Shown here in pieces: positions 17,269 through 26,065 of a DNA stretch of 64,000 nt. Source of the stretch: Candidatus Tumulicola sp. (lineage in GTDB: Bacteria; Vulcanimicrobiota; Vulcanimicrobiia; Eremiobacterales; Eremiobacteraceae); the NCBI GenBank assembly GCA_035601835.1, contig DATNNM010000010.1:62001-126000 (forward strand). The letters are read 5' to 3'. A program made the translations under genes and the position numbers. Each line of letters opens with the position of its first letter. Positions within the stretch are counted from its first letter, which is position 1. The notes under the pieces were generated by a model. That model searched no databases. It was not told the origin of the DNA and saw only the letters and a list, made by a program, of their open reading frames with translations.

Positions 17269-18189
17269 ATGCGCATCGTGAGCCTGCTTCCCAGTGCCAC
17301 GGAGATTCTCTACGCGATCGGCGCCGGCGACCAGGTCGTCGGCGTCACCCACGAGTGCGACTTTCCGATAGAGACGCGCGGCAAGCCGCACCTGACATCG
17401 AGCTCGCTTCCGCAGGTCGCGCGCTCGGCCGACATCGACCGGCATGTCCGCGCCCATCTGCATGTGGGTTCGAGCATCTACGCGCTGGACGGCGCGTTGC
17501 TGGAACGGCTCGAGCCCGATCTCATCGTCACCCAAGAGCTGTGTCCGGTGTGCGCCGTGTCGTACGAGATCGTCAGCGCGGCGACGAAACGGCTCAAGGG
17601 TGATCCTCGGATCGTGTCGCTCGAACCGTCGAGTTTGGAAGACGTCTACGACAACATCCTCGCGGTCGGCGAGCTCGTGAGCCATTCCGAGCGGGCCAAG
17701 AAGTTTGTCGACGGACTGCGTCTTCGCGAACGGAATCTTCGCGCGCTTGTGGCCGGACGATCTACACCTCGTGCGCTCGTGCTCGAGTGGACCGATCCGC
17801 CGATGAGCGGCGGTCATTGGACGCCGGAAATCGTCGAACTCGCCGGCGGGGTTCCCGTGCTCGGCAATCCGCGCAAGGATTCGCAACGCTTGGAATGGAG
17901 CGCGATCGCGCTGGCCGATCCCGACTTCATCATCGTGGCGCCGTGCGGCTTCGATCTCACCACGACGGAGCGTGAGACGCGGGCACTAGAAGGCAACCAG
18001 ATCTGGCGAGAGTTACGCGCCGTGAATTCCGGCGCGCTGGCGCTCGTCGACGGCAATGCCTATCTCAATAGGCCGGGACCGCGCTTGCTTGATACCGCGG
18101 AGATCTTCGCGGTCGCGCTGCACCCGGAAGTCGCCGACCAGCTTCCGCGGTATCCGGACGGGTGGAAAATCGCGGACCGGAAGATGTAG
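17269..18189 (+). CDS. BtuF-like cobalamin-binding protein without signal peptide
   Basis: This 306-residue protein is of the BtuF/FepB-type helical-backbone binding fold. It starts MRIVSLLPSATEILYAIGAGDQVVGVTHECDFP, continues DLIVTQELCPVCAVSYE, has the long backbone helix near residues 140-160 and ends LDTAEIFAVALHP. BtuF proteins deliver vitamin B12 to BtuCD, but this one begins directly with the mature fold and has no signal peptide or lipobox, so it may act in the cytoplasm or be wrongly started. No BtuC or BtuD lies nearby. A B12 role would fit the mutase at 6467. Its last codon and stop (atg tag) come from the tail of an inverted repeat. Confidence 0.75.
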   Translation: MRIVSLLPSATEILYAIGAGDQVVGVTHECDFPIETRGKPHLTSSSLPQVARSADIDRHVRAHLHVGSSIYALDGALLERLEPDLIVTQELCPVCAVSYEIVSAATKRLKGDPRIVSLEPSSLEDVYDNILAVGELVSHSERAKKFVDGLRLRERNLRALVAGRSTPRALVLEWTDPPMSGGHWTPEIVELAGGVPVLGNPRKDSQRLEWSAIALADPDFIIVAPCGFDLTTTERETRALEGNQIWRELRAVNSGALALVDGNAYLNRPGPRLLDTAEIFAVALHPEVADQLPRYPDGWKIADRKM

Positions 18190-18395
18190 TGCCGGGCCTT
18201 TAGGCCCGGAAGAAAAAGGCCGGAGCTAAAGCTCCGGCACTACAACGTAGGGTTAGCGGGATCTAAAGATCCCGCTCCACAACGTCCAGGAAAACATTCC
18301 GGGGCTAAAGCCCCGGCACTACATTTCCGAGCTTCGCTCGGAACGCTACATTCAGGCGCAAGAAAAAGGCCGGGGCTAAAGCCCCGGCACTACAT
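18184..18395. repeat. Cluster of six palindromic elements with five different stems in a convergent junction
   Basis: Copies are 18184-18209 (minus orientation, stem ccgggcc/ggcccgg), 18220-18245 (stem ccggagc/gctccgg), 18256-18282 (stem gcgggatc/gatcccgc), 18299-18324 and 18370-18395 (stem ccggggc/gccccgg), and 18327-18351 (stem ccgag/ctcgg). Two copies are preceded by the same agaaaaagg. The cluster fills the 230-base gap between the BtuF-like gene and TonB receptor 1, with no coding capacity otherwise seen. Confidence 0.88.
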
Positions 18396-18419
18396 TTTGG
18401 TGGTTAGGTTGTTAGATTG

Positions 18420-21236
18420 TTAGTAGCCCATAGTGCGGCGCAACGTGAATCGATACGTGCGCGGGCCGACGACATTGCCGTTCGTCAGGCCGAAGGCGAC
18501 CGGGGCGCCGCTGCTGGTACGGGCGCCGTTGACGAAGGCGACCGGAACCCCCTGGAACGCGTCGATATAGCTCGAGCCGTAGATGTTGGTGAGATTGTCG
18601 ACCGACATCTGGATCGTCGTCATGCGATCGATGGGGTAGCGCACGCTCGTGTTCCAGACCAGAAATGCGGGCCGATTGTACGAGTTATTATTACCGTAGT
18701 ACGTCGTGCCGAGCTCGTAGAAGTAGTTGGTCCGGCCGCGGTAGTTCAACGCCGCAAATCCCGACGAGTACGGAATGCTCTGGTTGGACACCGCGTTGAA
18801 ACTGCCCGGCGATCCGGAACTGCCGCTCGATTGGAAGTTGATGCCGTTGACGATCGCGAGGTTGGTCGTGAACGGTCCGGCCGTCGTCGAATAGAAGCTG
18901 GGCGAAAGGCCATACGGGTACGCCTTTATCAACGCGCCTTGGAGCTGGAATCCGAGGCCGACCGGCGGCTGCCGCTGCACCGATGCCTCCAACCCCTCGT
19001 ATCGCGCGCTTCCCAAGTTCTGGTTCTGCGTCGTGAAGATCGGGCACGGACCGCCTGAGCACGCGCCGTTGTTGCCGCTCACGAAGACGGAGGTCAGGAA
19101 CTGGTTGTGCAGGTTCGTGGAATAGAAATCCCACGAGATAAGATTGAGGCCGTCGCCGTAGCGCACGTCTTCCCCAACATCATAGCCGAACGAGGTCTCG
19201 GGCAAGAGGCCGCCGTTGTTGAGCGTGGCTGTGCAAAACGTCGCGCCGGTGCGGCAGAACGGCGCCGTCGTCGCCTGGCTGACAAGAAACAGGTAGGGCG
19301 GCGCCACAGCCGAGCCTATGGCAAAACGGTACGACACGTTAGACGTCGGCTGCCACGCCATGCCGAAGCGCGCATCGTAATGATGCCGTGTGATGGTTTG
19401 GAAAGTCGTGCCTCTGTCCGCTGAAAAGCGCGTGTTGTACGTGTTGAGGTAGTTGCTCAGCGTGCCTTGGACTCTATCGCCCATCGGGAAGCTGGCGCGC
19501 AGCAGCAGGGTTCCGAAACGCTGGTTCGAGCCGGCCGGGATCGTCGAAGAGAAGAACACGTTGCTCGCCTGAGGGACGCCTAACGCCGGCTGGTTGCCGA
19601 ACAGCGAGTACGTATTCGAAGCTGCGGTCCACTGATCGTATGCCAGCGTGAGCTGCGTCTGTCCGGCGAGATGATCGTATTCCACCGACCCGCCGTGCAG
19701 CTTGTCCTCTTCAGTACTTCGGAAGTATGCGCCGTTGATCGTCACCGCGGCGGTCTGCCCGTTGAAGGTCAGCAGACCCGGCGCCTTGACGGTGCCGTAG
19801 AGCTGCATGAAAGCGGTCACGGGAGAGTTGTCGTTGAGCGCGTTGTACTGCAGGCGATTGATGGAAGCCGAGTACCAGCGAGCGAGGATGGTATCTTTGC
19901 GGAGCGTTGTGCGCACGTCGGCCTGGAAAATGGGCTCGTTATTGACTTCCCACTCGCCGTCGGGGAAGAAAGTGCCCTGTAGCGTCGGCACAGATCCGGT
20001 GACTTTACCGATGTAGTTGCCGGACGCGCTTGGCGTGAGGAGGGTCGGCAGAATGCTGACGTGGTTGCCGTTCTGGTCGCTCCACGTCTGGCTGCCGAGG
20101 TAGCTAACGGTCGCCACGGTGCTGCTCGAGAACGTGTAGCGGATCTTGGCGAGTTCGGCCTTGTTGACGTAGGTGGTGCTCACGGGGAAGCAGCACGCGA
20201 CGATCGTGCTGGTCGCGTTGAACGGATTGTTGATGTTGGCCGGGTTGTTGACGGCGTTGGTCGGAAAGCCGACGACGGGTTGGCCATTGATCAGGTTTCC
20301 GCTCGACAACGTGATGAAGGAGTTGGTGTGATTGAGCGGACCCGGCTCATCCCACACGGCATAGTCAAGCGCGTAGCCCCACTTGGTGCCCGGCAGCGTG
20401 CCGGTGCCCAACAGGTTGAGGAGGCTGCCGCCTTGGCTATCGTAGCCCAAGTCCAACGCCTCGCGGCGCGCCTGCGTCGGATCCTTGGTCCTGAAATTGA
20501 TAGTGCCGCCGATCGCGTAGTTGATCTCTGGCGCCGCGGCGCCTGGCCCCTTGATCAATTCGGTATCGGCGAGCGCGTACGTGTTCAGAAATGTCGTGAC
20601 GTAGTCCCCGAAGGCTCCGTTGGACACCGGATGGCCGTCGATGAGCGTCGCGGTCTCAAATCCAAGTCCGCCGCGGATGTTCGCAAAGGTGATGGCTCCG
20701 GGCGACGCGTTGTTGGCGGTTGAGCCCGGATGTGCGATGACGATGCCCGGCGTTTGGTCGAGCACGCGCATGACCTGGGTCTGGCCCTGATCCAAATAGG
20801 TCGTCGGGGCGACCACCGCCACGGAGGCCTGCGTCTTGTTGAATCTCGCGCGGCGCGCGGAGATCACTTCGCGGCCGAGCACGCGCAGCGACGTCAACGA
20901 TTGAGCCGTCATCGTCAGGGTCACTTGCGTTTTGCTGCCTGCCAGCACGCTTACGTCGGTCAGGGTGGTCGAAATGTATCCGGTCTTCACGGCGCTGACC
21001 GCGTAGCTCCCCGCTGCGACCGAGTCAAATGAAAAGTTCCCGGCGCCGTTGCTCGTCGTGGCAGCCGCGGTCGGACCTTCGAGCAAGACCTGAACGTTGG
21101 CGAGCGGCGTGCCGTTCGTATCGACGGTCTTGCCGGCGATAGAACCCGGGTCGGCTGCCAAGGCGCGCGTCGCGCCGAAGTACATGACAAGCCCCGTTGT
21201 GACGAGCGCAATCAGCGCGCGAGTATGCGTGCGCAC
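18420..21236 (-). CDS. TonB-dependent outer-membrane receptor with N-terminal carboxypeptidase-regulatory-like domain (paralogue 1)
   Basis: This 938-residue protein has a signal peptide (ALIALVTTGLVMYFGATRALA), a carboxypeptidase-regulatory-like beta domain (about residues 30-115, GSIAGKTVDTNGTPLANVQV), a plug domain (about 140-270, DQTPGIVIAH, NIRGGLGFETATLIDGHPV) and a long beta-barrel ending in RYTFRLTLRRTMGY-like aromatic sequence. The GTG start at 21236 follows AAGGAGGA by about six bases, a strong reason to reject the upstream ATG. It is about as long as the adjacent receptor and alike throughout, so the two are tandem paralogues. The family imports large or scarce nutrients with TonB energy; the substrate is unknown. 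Confidence 0.9.
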   Translation of the reverse strand: MRTHTRALIALVTTGLVMYFGATRALAADPGSIAGKTVDTNGTPLANVQVLLEGPTAAATTSNGAGNFSFDSVAAGSYAVSAVKTGYISTTLTDVSVLAGSKTQVTLTMTAQSLTSLRVLGREVISARRARFNKTQASVAVVAPTTYLDQGQTQVMRVLDQTPGIVIAHPGSTANNASPGAITFANIRGGLGFETATLIDGHPVSNGAFGDYVTTFLNTYALADTELIKGPGAAAPEINYAIGGTINFRTKDPTQARREALDLGYDSQGGSLLNLLGTGTLPGTKWGYALDYAVWDEPGPLNHTNSFITLSSGNLINGQPVVGFPTNAVNNPANINNPFNATSTIVACCFPVSTTYVNKAELAKIRYTFSSSTVATVSYLGSQTWSDQNGNHVSILPTLLTPSASGNYIGKVTGSVPTLQGTFFPDGEWEVNNEPIFQADVRTTLRKDTILARWYSASINRLQYNALNDNSPVTAFMQLYGTVKAPGLLTFNGQTAAVTINGAYFRSTEEDKLHGGSVEYDHLAGQTQLTLAYDQWTAASNTYSLFGNQPALGVPQASNVFFSSTIPAGSNQRFGTLLLRASFPMGDRVQGTLSNYLNTYNTRFSADRGTTFQTITRHHYDARFGMAWQPTSNVSYRFAIGSAVAPPYLFLVSQATTAPFCRTGATFCTATLNNGGLLPETSFGYDVGEDVRYGDGLNLISWDFYSTNLHNQFLTSVFVSGNNGACSGGPCPIFTTQNQNLGSARYEGLEASVQRQPPVGLGFQLQGALIKAYPYGLSPSFYSTTAGPFTTNLAIVNGINFQSSGSSGSPGSFNAVSNQSIPYSSGFAALNYRGRTNYFYELGTTYYGNNNSYNRPAFLVWNTSVRYPIDRMTTIQMSVDNLTNIYGSSYIDAFQGVPVAFVNGARTSSGAPVAFGLTNGNVVGPRTYRFTLRRTMGY

Positions 21237-21307
21237 GGTCTCCTCCTTAGGATAAGAAAAATGCAGTGGCGCAAGTAGGAGCATACTGCCTGGAAATTAT
21301 GGCCTTG

Positions 21308-24043
21308 TCAAGGATGCCCCTCCGCGCCAAAACCCCTATGCAAAATAAACCGGACTACGCGCGGCCCGATCACGTTTCCGTTCGTCAGCCCCAGCCTGCC
21401 GTTCGCCAGGGGCACAGGGACCCCGCCGTACTGGTCGATGGCCGTTCCGCCATACGCACCGCTCAAGTTATCCACAGATACCTGAAACGTCGTGGTCCGG
21501 TCGAGGGCGAACCGGGCCGTCGCATTCCAAACCGCGAAAGCGGGCCGGTTGAACGAGTTGTTCGGACCGTATAGCGTGACACCGATCGAGTAATAGTAGT
21601 TCGTCGTCCCGCGATAGCTCAACTCGCCGTATGCCTGCGAGTACGGAATGCCCTGATTCGTGAGCGAGTTGAACGTGCCGGGCACGCCCGGACTTCCGCT
21701 CGTCTGGTAGTTGGCGCCCTCGATGACCCCAAGGTTCGTCGTGAACGGTCCGGCCGACGAGGCGTACACGCCGGGCCCGACTCGAACCGGGTAGGCCTTG
21801 AGCAGCGCGCCTTGCAGGAGGTAGCCAAGCCCCGCATCCGGCACGCGCCGAAGCGCAAGTTCGAGCCCTTGGTAGCGCGCGTTGCCGAGATTGCCGTTGA
21901 CGCTCGTGAACAACGGCAGCGTCAACGAGCACGGCGTATTGGGCGGCGACCCGAACGGCGCGACGCACGCGGTCCCATTGCCAAACGTCGACGTGATGAA
22001 TTGGTTTTGCAGCGCCGTCGTGTACGCATCCCAGACGAATGCGTTGCGGCCATCGCCGTATTGGACGTCCGAGCCGACGTCGAACCCGAAGGCCGTTTCG
22101 GGCAGCAGCGAGCCGTTGTTGAGCGTCGACGTCGCGAAGAGGTTGCCGCGAGCGGCTTGCGGCGATGTGGTCGAGACATCGAGCAGGTTCAGAAAAGGCG
22201 GCGCCACCGCCGAGCCGAGCGAGACGCGCCACGCTACGTTTTGCGCGGGCCGCCATACCATGCCGAAGCGTCCGTCGTAGCGCGAACGTAGCGAACGCTG
22301 AAATGTCGCGCCCACGTCTTTGGTGAAGCGCGTGTCGTACCAGTCGAAATAGTTCGCCAGCGTGCCTCGAACCCGATCGCCCATCGGGAACTCGCCGCGG
22401 AGCAGCAGCGTCGTGAAGCGCTGGCTGGATCCGGCCGGGATCGAGACAAGGGTTTGCGCCCCGCTGACATCCGATGCGAACGAATCCGCTTGCGTGCGCT
22501 CGAGCGCCAGCGACAAGGACGTGGCGCCGGCTGGGTGATCGAGCTCGAGCGACGCGCCGCGCAGCAGGTCTTCTTTCGTCGAGCGCACGTAAGCTCCGGG
22601 AAAGGTGACATTCGCTTGCTGGCCGTTGAAGACGAGTTCTCCCGGCGCGTTCACCGTGCCGTAGAGCGCGAGGCTCGCGCTGGCCGGCGCGTTGGATTCG
22701 AGGGCGTTGTATTGCAATCTGTTGATGGACGCGGAGTACGCGCGCGCGAGGATGGTGTCGGTGCGCCACGTGCTACGGACTTCGGCCTGTAAGATCGGCT
22801 CGTTGTTCACTTCCCAACCGCCCTCGGGGAAGAACACGCTTTGGAACGTGGCCAGCGGGCCGCTGCGCACGAGGCCGATGTAGCCGGCTGTCGGGTCCGG
22901 CCTGAAATTCGTCTGCAGCTGCGCGAGGTTCTTGCCGTTCTGATCGGTCCATGTCTGGCTGCCGAAGTACGCCGCGGTTGCGACGGTCGCGCTTGATAAT
23001 TTGTAGCGCAGTTTGAGGAGTTCGGTCTTGTCGTCGAACGTGGAGCTGACGCGAAGGCAGCAGGCGATGAGCGTGCTGTTGCCGGCCTGCGGGTTGTTCT
23101 GCACGCCGGGATTGACCGTGGCAAACGTCGTCGACCCGTTCTGCGGCTGTCCGTTGATGAGCGCAGTCGCAGGCAACGTGATGAAGCCGGCGGCGCGGTT
23201 CATCGGACCAGGCGAGCCATTCACCGCGTAGTCGAGAACGTATCCGAGCCGATCGCCGGGCAGCGTGCCGCTGGCGAGGAAATTGGAGAACTGGCCTCCG
23301 TAGCTGTCGTAGCCGAGGTCCAGCGCGCCGCTGCGCGCTTGCGTCGGGTCGCGGGTGCGAAAGTTGACGGTGCCTCCGATCGCGTAGTTGACCTCGGGTG
23401 CCGAAGCCCCCGGTCCCTTGACGATCTCGACGTCTTGCAGCACGAACGCGTTGATGAACGTCGTGTTATGCGCGCCGAAGCGGCCGACCGCGACCGGGTG
23501 GCCGTCGATCAAGGATGCGGTTTCATACGAGAGGCCGCCGCGCACATCGGGCGTGGTCAGCGCGCCCGGGCTGCCGCCGTTCGCGCTGGCAAGGGCATGC
23601 CCGGATACCACGCCCGGCGTCTGATCGAGAATGCGTGCGACCTGCAGTTGTCCTTGGTCGGCAAAAGTCTGCGGCGTGATGACGGCGATCGACGCGGGAG
23701 TCGTGTTGAATCCGCCGCGCCTTCCATAGATGACGGTGCTGCCGAGCACGCGCAGCGACGAAAGCGTGACGACCGGCATGATCAGCGCGATGCGCGTTGT
23801 GCCGCCCGCGGCGATCGCGATGCCGGTTTGCTCGGCGTCGACATAGCCGGGCTTGCTCGCGCGCGCCCGGTACAAGCCTTCCTTCACACGTTCGAAGACG
23901 AAGCTTCCGTGTTCGTCCGTCGTCGATGATTGTGGCGGTGACTTCAGTCCGGCAATGCTTATCCGCGCGGCCGGAATCGGGGCACCCGCGTCGTCAGTCA
24001 CCGTGCCCGCGAGCACGCCGAACGCGATCAGCGCCGCGATCAT
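21308..24043 (-). CDS. TonB-dependent outer-membrane receptor with N-terminal carboxypeptidase-regulatory-like domain (paralogue 2)
   Basis: This 911-residue protein has the same architecture as its neighbour: a very short signal-like N-terminus (IAALIAFGVLAGTVTD), a regulatory-like domain with AGAPIPAARISIAGLK, a plug with RILDQTPGVVSGH and DVRGGLSYETASLIDGHPV, and a barrel ending VVRFILHRGF. Its ATG overlaps the murQ stop in an ATGA quartet, so it is translationally coupled to N-acetylmuramate-6-phosphate etherase. That link suggests a cell-wall sugar or muropeptide as cargo, an inference from context. The N-terminus is short for a signal peptide; the start is nevertheless fixed by the overlap and the absence of earlier in-frame sites outside murQ. 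Confidence 0.88.
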   Translation of the reverse strand: MIAALIAFGVLAGTVTDDAGAPIPAARISIAGLKSPPQSSTTDEHGSFVFERVKEGLYRARASKPGYVDAEQTGIAIAAGGTTRIALIMPVVTLSSLRVLGSTVIYGRRGGFNTTPASIAVITPQTFADQGQLQVARILDQTPGVVSGHALASANGGSPGALTTPDVRGGLSYETASLIDGHPVAVGRFGAHNTTFINAFVLQDVEIVKGPGASAPEVNYAIGGTVNFRTRDPTQARSGALDLGYDSYGGQFSNFLASGTLPGDRLGYVLDYAVNGSPGPMNRAAGFITLPATALINGQPQNGSTTFATVNPGVQNNPQAGNSTLIACCLRVSSTFDDKTELLKLRYKLSSATVATAAYFGSQTWTDQNGKNLAQLQTNFRPDPTAGYIGLVRSGPLATFQSVFFPEGGWEVNNEPILQAEVRSTWRTDTILARAYSASINRLQYNALESNAPASASLALYGTVNAPGELVFNGQQANVTFPGAYVRSTKEDLLRGASLELDHPAGATSLSLALERTQADSFASDVSGAQTLVSIPAGSSQRFTTLLLRGEFPMGDRVRGTLANYFDWYDTRFTKDVGATFQRSLRSRYDGRFGMVWRPAQNVAWRVSLGSAVAPPFLNLLDVSTTSPQAARGNLFATSTLNNGSLLPETAFGFDVGSDVQYGDGRNAFVWDAYTTALQNQFITSTFGNGTACVAPFGSPPNTPCSLTLPLFTSVNGNLGNARYQGLELALRRVPDAGLGYLLQGALLKAYPVRVGPGVYASSAGPFTTNLGVIEGANYQTSGSPGVPGTFNSLTNQGIPYSQAYGELSYRGTTNYYYSIGVTLYGPNNSFNRPAFAVWNATARFALDRTTTFQVSVDNLSGAYGGTAIDQYGGVPVPLANGRLGLTNGNVIGPRVVRFILHRGFGAEGHP

Positions 24044-24960
24044 TTCGGGGCAGCGAGCGCTTTGCGAAGCGAGCCGCCGGCCGCGGCGAGCCTGCTGCGC
24101 GCTTCTTCAACCCCGCAGTTGCTCGCGAGCATGACGCAGGCTTCCCTGACCCGCTGGCCGCTGGCTTCAAGCGCCGCAGTCACGCGTTCGTCCGGCGCTG
24201 AGGTCAATTGTTTGACGACCCGGCGAGCCCGCGCGCGAAGTTTTTCGTTCGAGGCGTCCACGTCGACCATGAGGTTGCCGTGCACCCGGCCGAGTTTGAC
24301 CATCACCGCGGTGCTGATGGTGGTCAGCGCCATCTTCTGAGCCGACGCCGCCTTCATCCGCGTGGAGCCGGCGATGACCTCCGGTCCGGTGAGCAGCGCG
24401 ATGGGGATCTCGACGTCGCGCAAGAGCTCGGTGCCCGGACTATTCGCGATGCCGATGGTGAGGGCGCCGGCGCTGCGGGCGGCGCGCATAGCGCCAAGCA
24501 CGTACGGTGCGCCGCCGCTGGCCGAGAGCCCGATAGCCACGTCGTGCGCGTCGATCTTCGCCAAAGCGGCCTCGGCGGCTCCAGCCTGTTCATCGTCCTC
24601 TGCCGCTTCAACCGATGCCGTCATCGCGTGGGCGCCGCCGGCGATGTGCGCGCACACGAGGTCTTTCGGCGTCGAAAAAGTCGGTGGGATCTCGGCCGCG
24701 TCCATCACTGCGACGCGCCCGCTCGTTCCCGCTCCGAAGTAATGAAGGCGGCCGCCTTCGGACAGCCGCTTCGCGATGGCGTCGACCGCGGTCCCGATGA
24801 CGTCGAGTTCGCGTTCCACGGCCCACACGCAGCGGCGATCCTCGTCGTTGATACGGTGCAGCAGCTCGTGCGTGTCGAGAAGGTCGAGATCGGCAGTCGA
24901 AGGATTCTGCTCTTCCGTGAGGGGCAGCGGCGCGGCCGGGCGATGCTTCACGCCGTCCAT
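24040..24960 (-). CDS. murQ: N-acetylmuramic acid 6-phosphate etherase
   Basis: This 306-residue SIS-domain enzyme cleaves the lactyl ether of MurNAc-6-phosphate to give GlcNAc-6-phosphate and D-lactate in peptidoglycan recycling. MurQ hallmarks are TEEQNPSTADLDLLDTHELL near the start, LHYFGAGTSGRVAVMDAAEIPPTF, GGAHAMTASVEAAEDD with the catalytic Glu, and EVIAGSTRMKAASAQKMALTTIST. The ATG at 24960 gives the usual family length; the frame extends to 25812 only as a shadow. It is coupled to TonB receptor 2 by ATGA overlap and lies close to the other recycling genes anmK, nagZ and a GlcNAc kinase. Confidence 0.95.
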   Translation of the reverse strand: MDGVKHRPAAPLPLTEEQNPSTADLDLLDTHELLHRINDEDRRCVWAVERELDVIGTAVDAIAKRLSEGGRLHYFGAGTSGRVAVMDAAEIPPTFSTPKDLVCAHIAGGAHAMTASVEAAEDDEQAGAAEAALAKIDAHDVAIGLSASGGAPYVLGAMRAARSAGALTIGIANSPGTELLRDVEIPIALLTGPEVIAGSTRMKAASAQKMALTTISTAVMVKLGRVHGNLMVDVDASNEKLRARARRVVKQLTSAPDERVTAALEASGQRVREACVMLASNCGVEEARSRLAAAGGSLRKALAAPK

Positions 24961-25050
24961 TTTGAATGAAATGGCGCTTGGCACCTTGGATGTTGCGGCG
25001 AGCGGCGGGATATCGTAGAATATTTGGACCGACTGATAAGGAGTATTTCG

Positions 25051-26010
25051 ATGATGCGTGGGACCCTGCCGGCCATTCTTACCGCCCTTGCGACGGCTGC
25101 GCTGGTCGCAGGCTGCAACAGCAGCAGCTCGCCGGTGCCGCCGTCGTTCATCCCGTTTTCGACGATCTACGTGGCGAACAATACCGCCGTTACGAGCTAC
25201 CCGCTTTCGGGAACCGGCAATATCCTTCCGAGCACCAACATAACCGGCGGCTCGACAACGTTTAACCACCCGTGGGGCATCAGCGTTGACGCGGCCGGCA
25301 ATATTTTCGTCGCCGACGAAAATGCAAACGCCGTCGACAAATTCGCGGCAGGCGCCAACGGAAACGTCGCACCGATAGGAAGGATAACCGGTCTCAGCAC
25401 GTCGCTCAACAACCCCCTCGGCGTCTGGGTCGACGGTGCCGGCAAGATCTACGTCGCCAATGAGCTCGAACCTGGTGTCCTGGTTTTCGCCGCAGGCGCC
25501 AATGGCAACGTCGCGCCCATTCAAAACATCACCGGCGCTGCGACGCAGATCGTCGATCCAACCGGCATCGTCGTCGACGCGGCCGGCAACATCTTCGTCG
25601 GCGATTGCACCTCCGGCGTCCTTGAATTTTCGGCCGGCGCCAACGGCAACGCCACGCCCGCCGCGCACATCGCCGGCGCGAGCACCATGCTTAGCTGCCC
25701 CGAGCAAATCGCGCTCGATGCCAGCGGCAAGTTGTATGTGGCCGAACGCAACAACAATAAGGTGCTTGTTTTTGCGGCGGGTGCCAACGGCAACGCCACG
25801 CCGGCGGCTCAAATCACCAACGCGACGACGGCTTTCGGAAGTGTGGCAGGTATCGCAGTCGATCAGTCAGGCAAGATCTACGTGAGCGACTTCACCCGCG
25901 CGAGCGTGATCGTCTTCGCGGCGGGCGCCAACGGCTCAACTGTTCCGATCCAAACGATCTCGGGAGGCAACACCGCTCTGTCCGGCAACGAGTATCTCGC
26001 GCTGCACTGA
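25051..26010 (+). CDS. Lipoprotein with NHL-type beta-propeller repeats
   Basis: This 319-residue protein starts at an ATG preceded by AAGGAG. A lipoprotein signal peptide ends in LVAGC, so the Cys at about residue 21 is likely lipidated. The rest is six or more repeats of about 40-45 residues with the pattern GIxVDAAGNIFVADxxxNxVxxFAAGANGNVxPxxxITG, which fits an NHL/SMP-30-like beta-propeller. Such propellers bind ligands or partner proteins. It stands alone on the plus strand between murQ and an orphan secreted protein. Its function is unknown. Confidence 0.8.
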   Translation: MMRGTLPAILTALATAALVAGCNSSSSPVPPSFIPFSTIYVANNTAVTSYPLSGTGNILPSTNITGGSTTFNHPWGISVDAAGNIFVADENANAVDKFAAGANGNVAPIGRITGLSTSLNNPLGVWVDGAGKIYVANELEPGVLVFAAGANGNVAPIQNITGAATQIVDPTGIVVDAAGNIFVGDCTSGVLEFSAGANGNATPAAHIAGASTMLSCPEQIALDASGKLYVAERNNNKVLVFAAGANGNATPAAQITNATTAFGSVAGIAVDQSGKIYVSDFTRASVIVFAAGANGSTVPIQTISGGNTALSGNEYLALH

Positions 26011-26018
26011 ATGAAAAA

Positions 26019-26049
26019 TATGCCGGACTAAAAGTCCGGCATACCACAT
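26019..26049 (+). repeat. Palindromic element in a convergent junction
   Basis: The extended stem tatgccggac/gtccggcata surrounds an A-rich centre, with the tail ccacat. It separates the NHL lipoprotein from the minus-strand gene ending at 26066. The ataccacat-type tail recurs at 44548, 51973 and 61225. Confidence 0.85.
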
Positions 26050-26065
26050 ACGAGTCTGCTTCGGG

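Noticed and set aside
18184-18395. Possible CRISPR array from regularly recurring hairpins
   Set aside because: The repeats differ in sequence, spacing is irregular and there are no unique spacers of constant length or cas genes.
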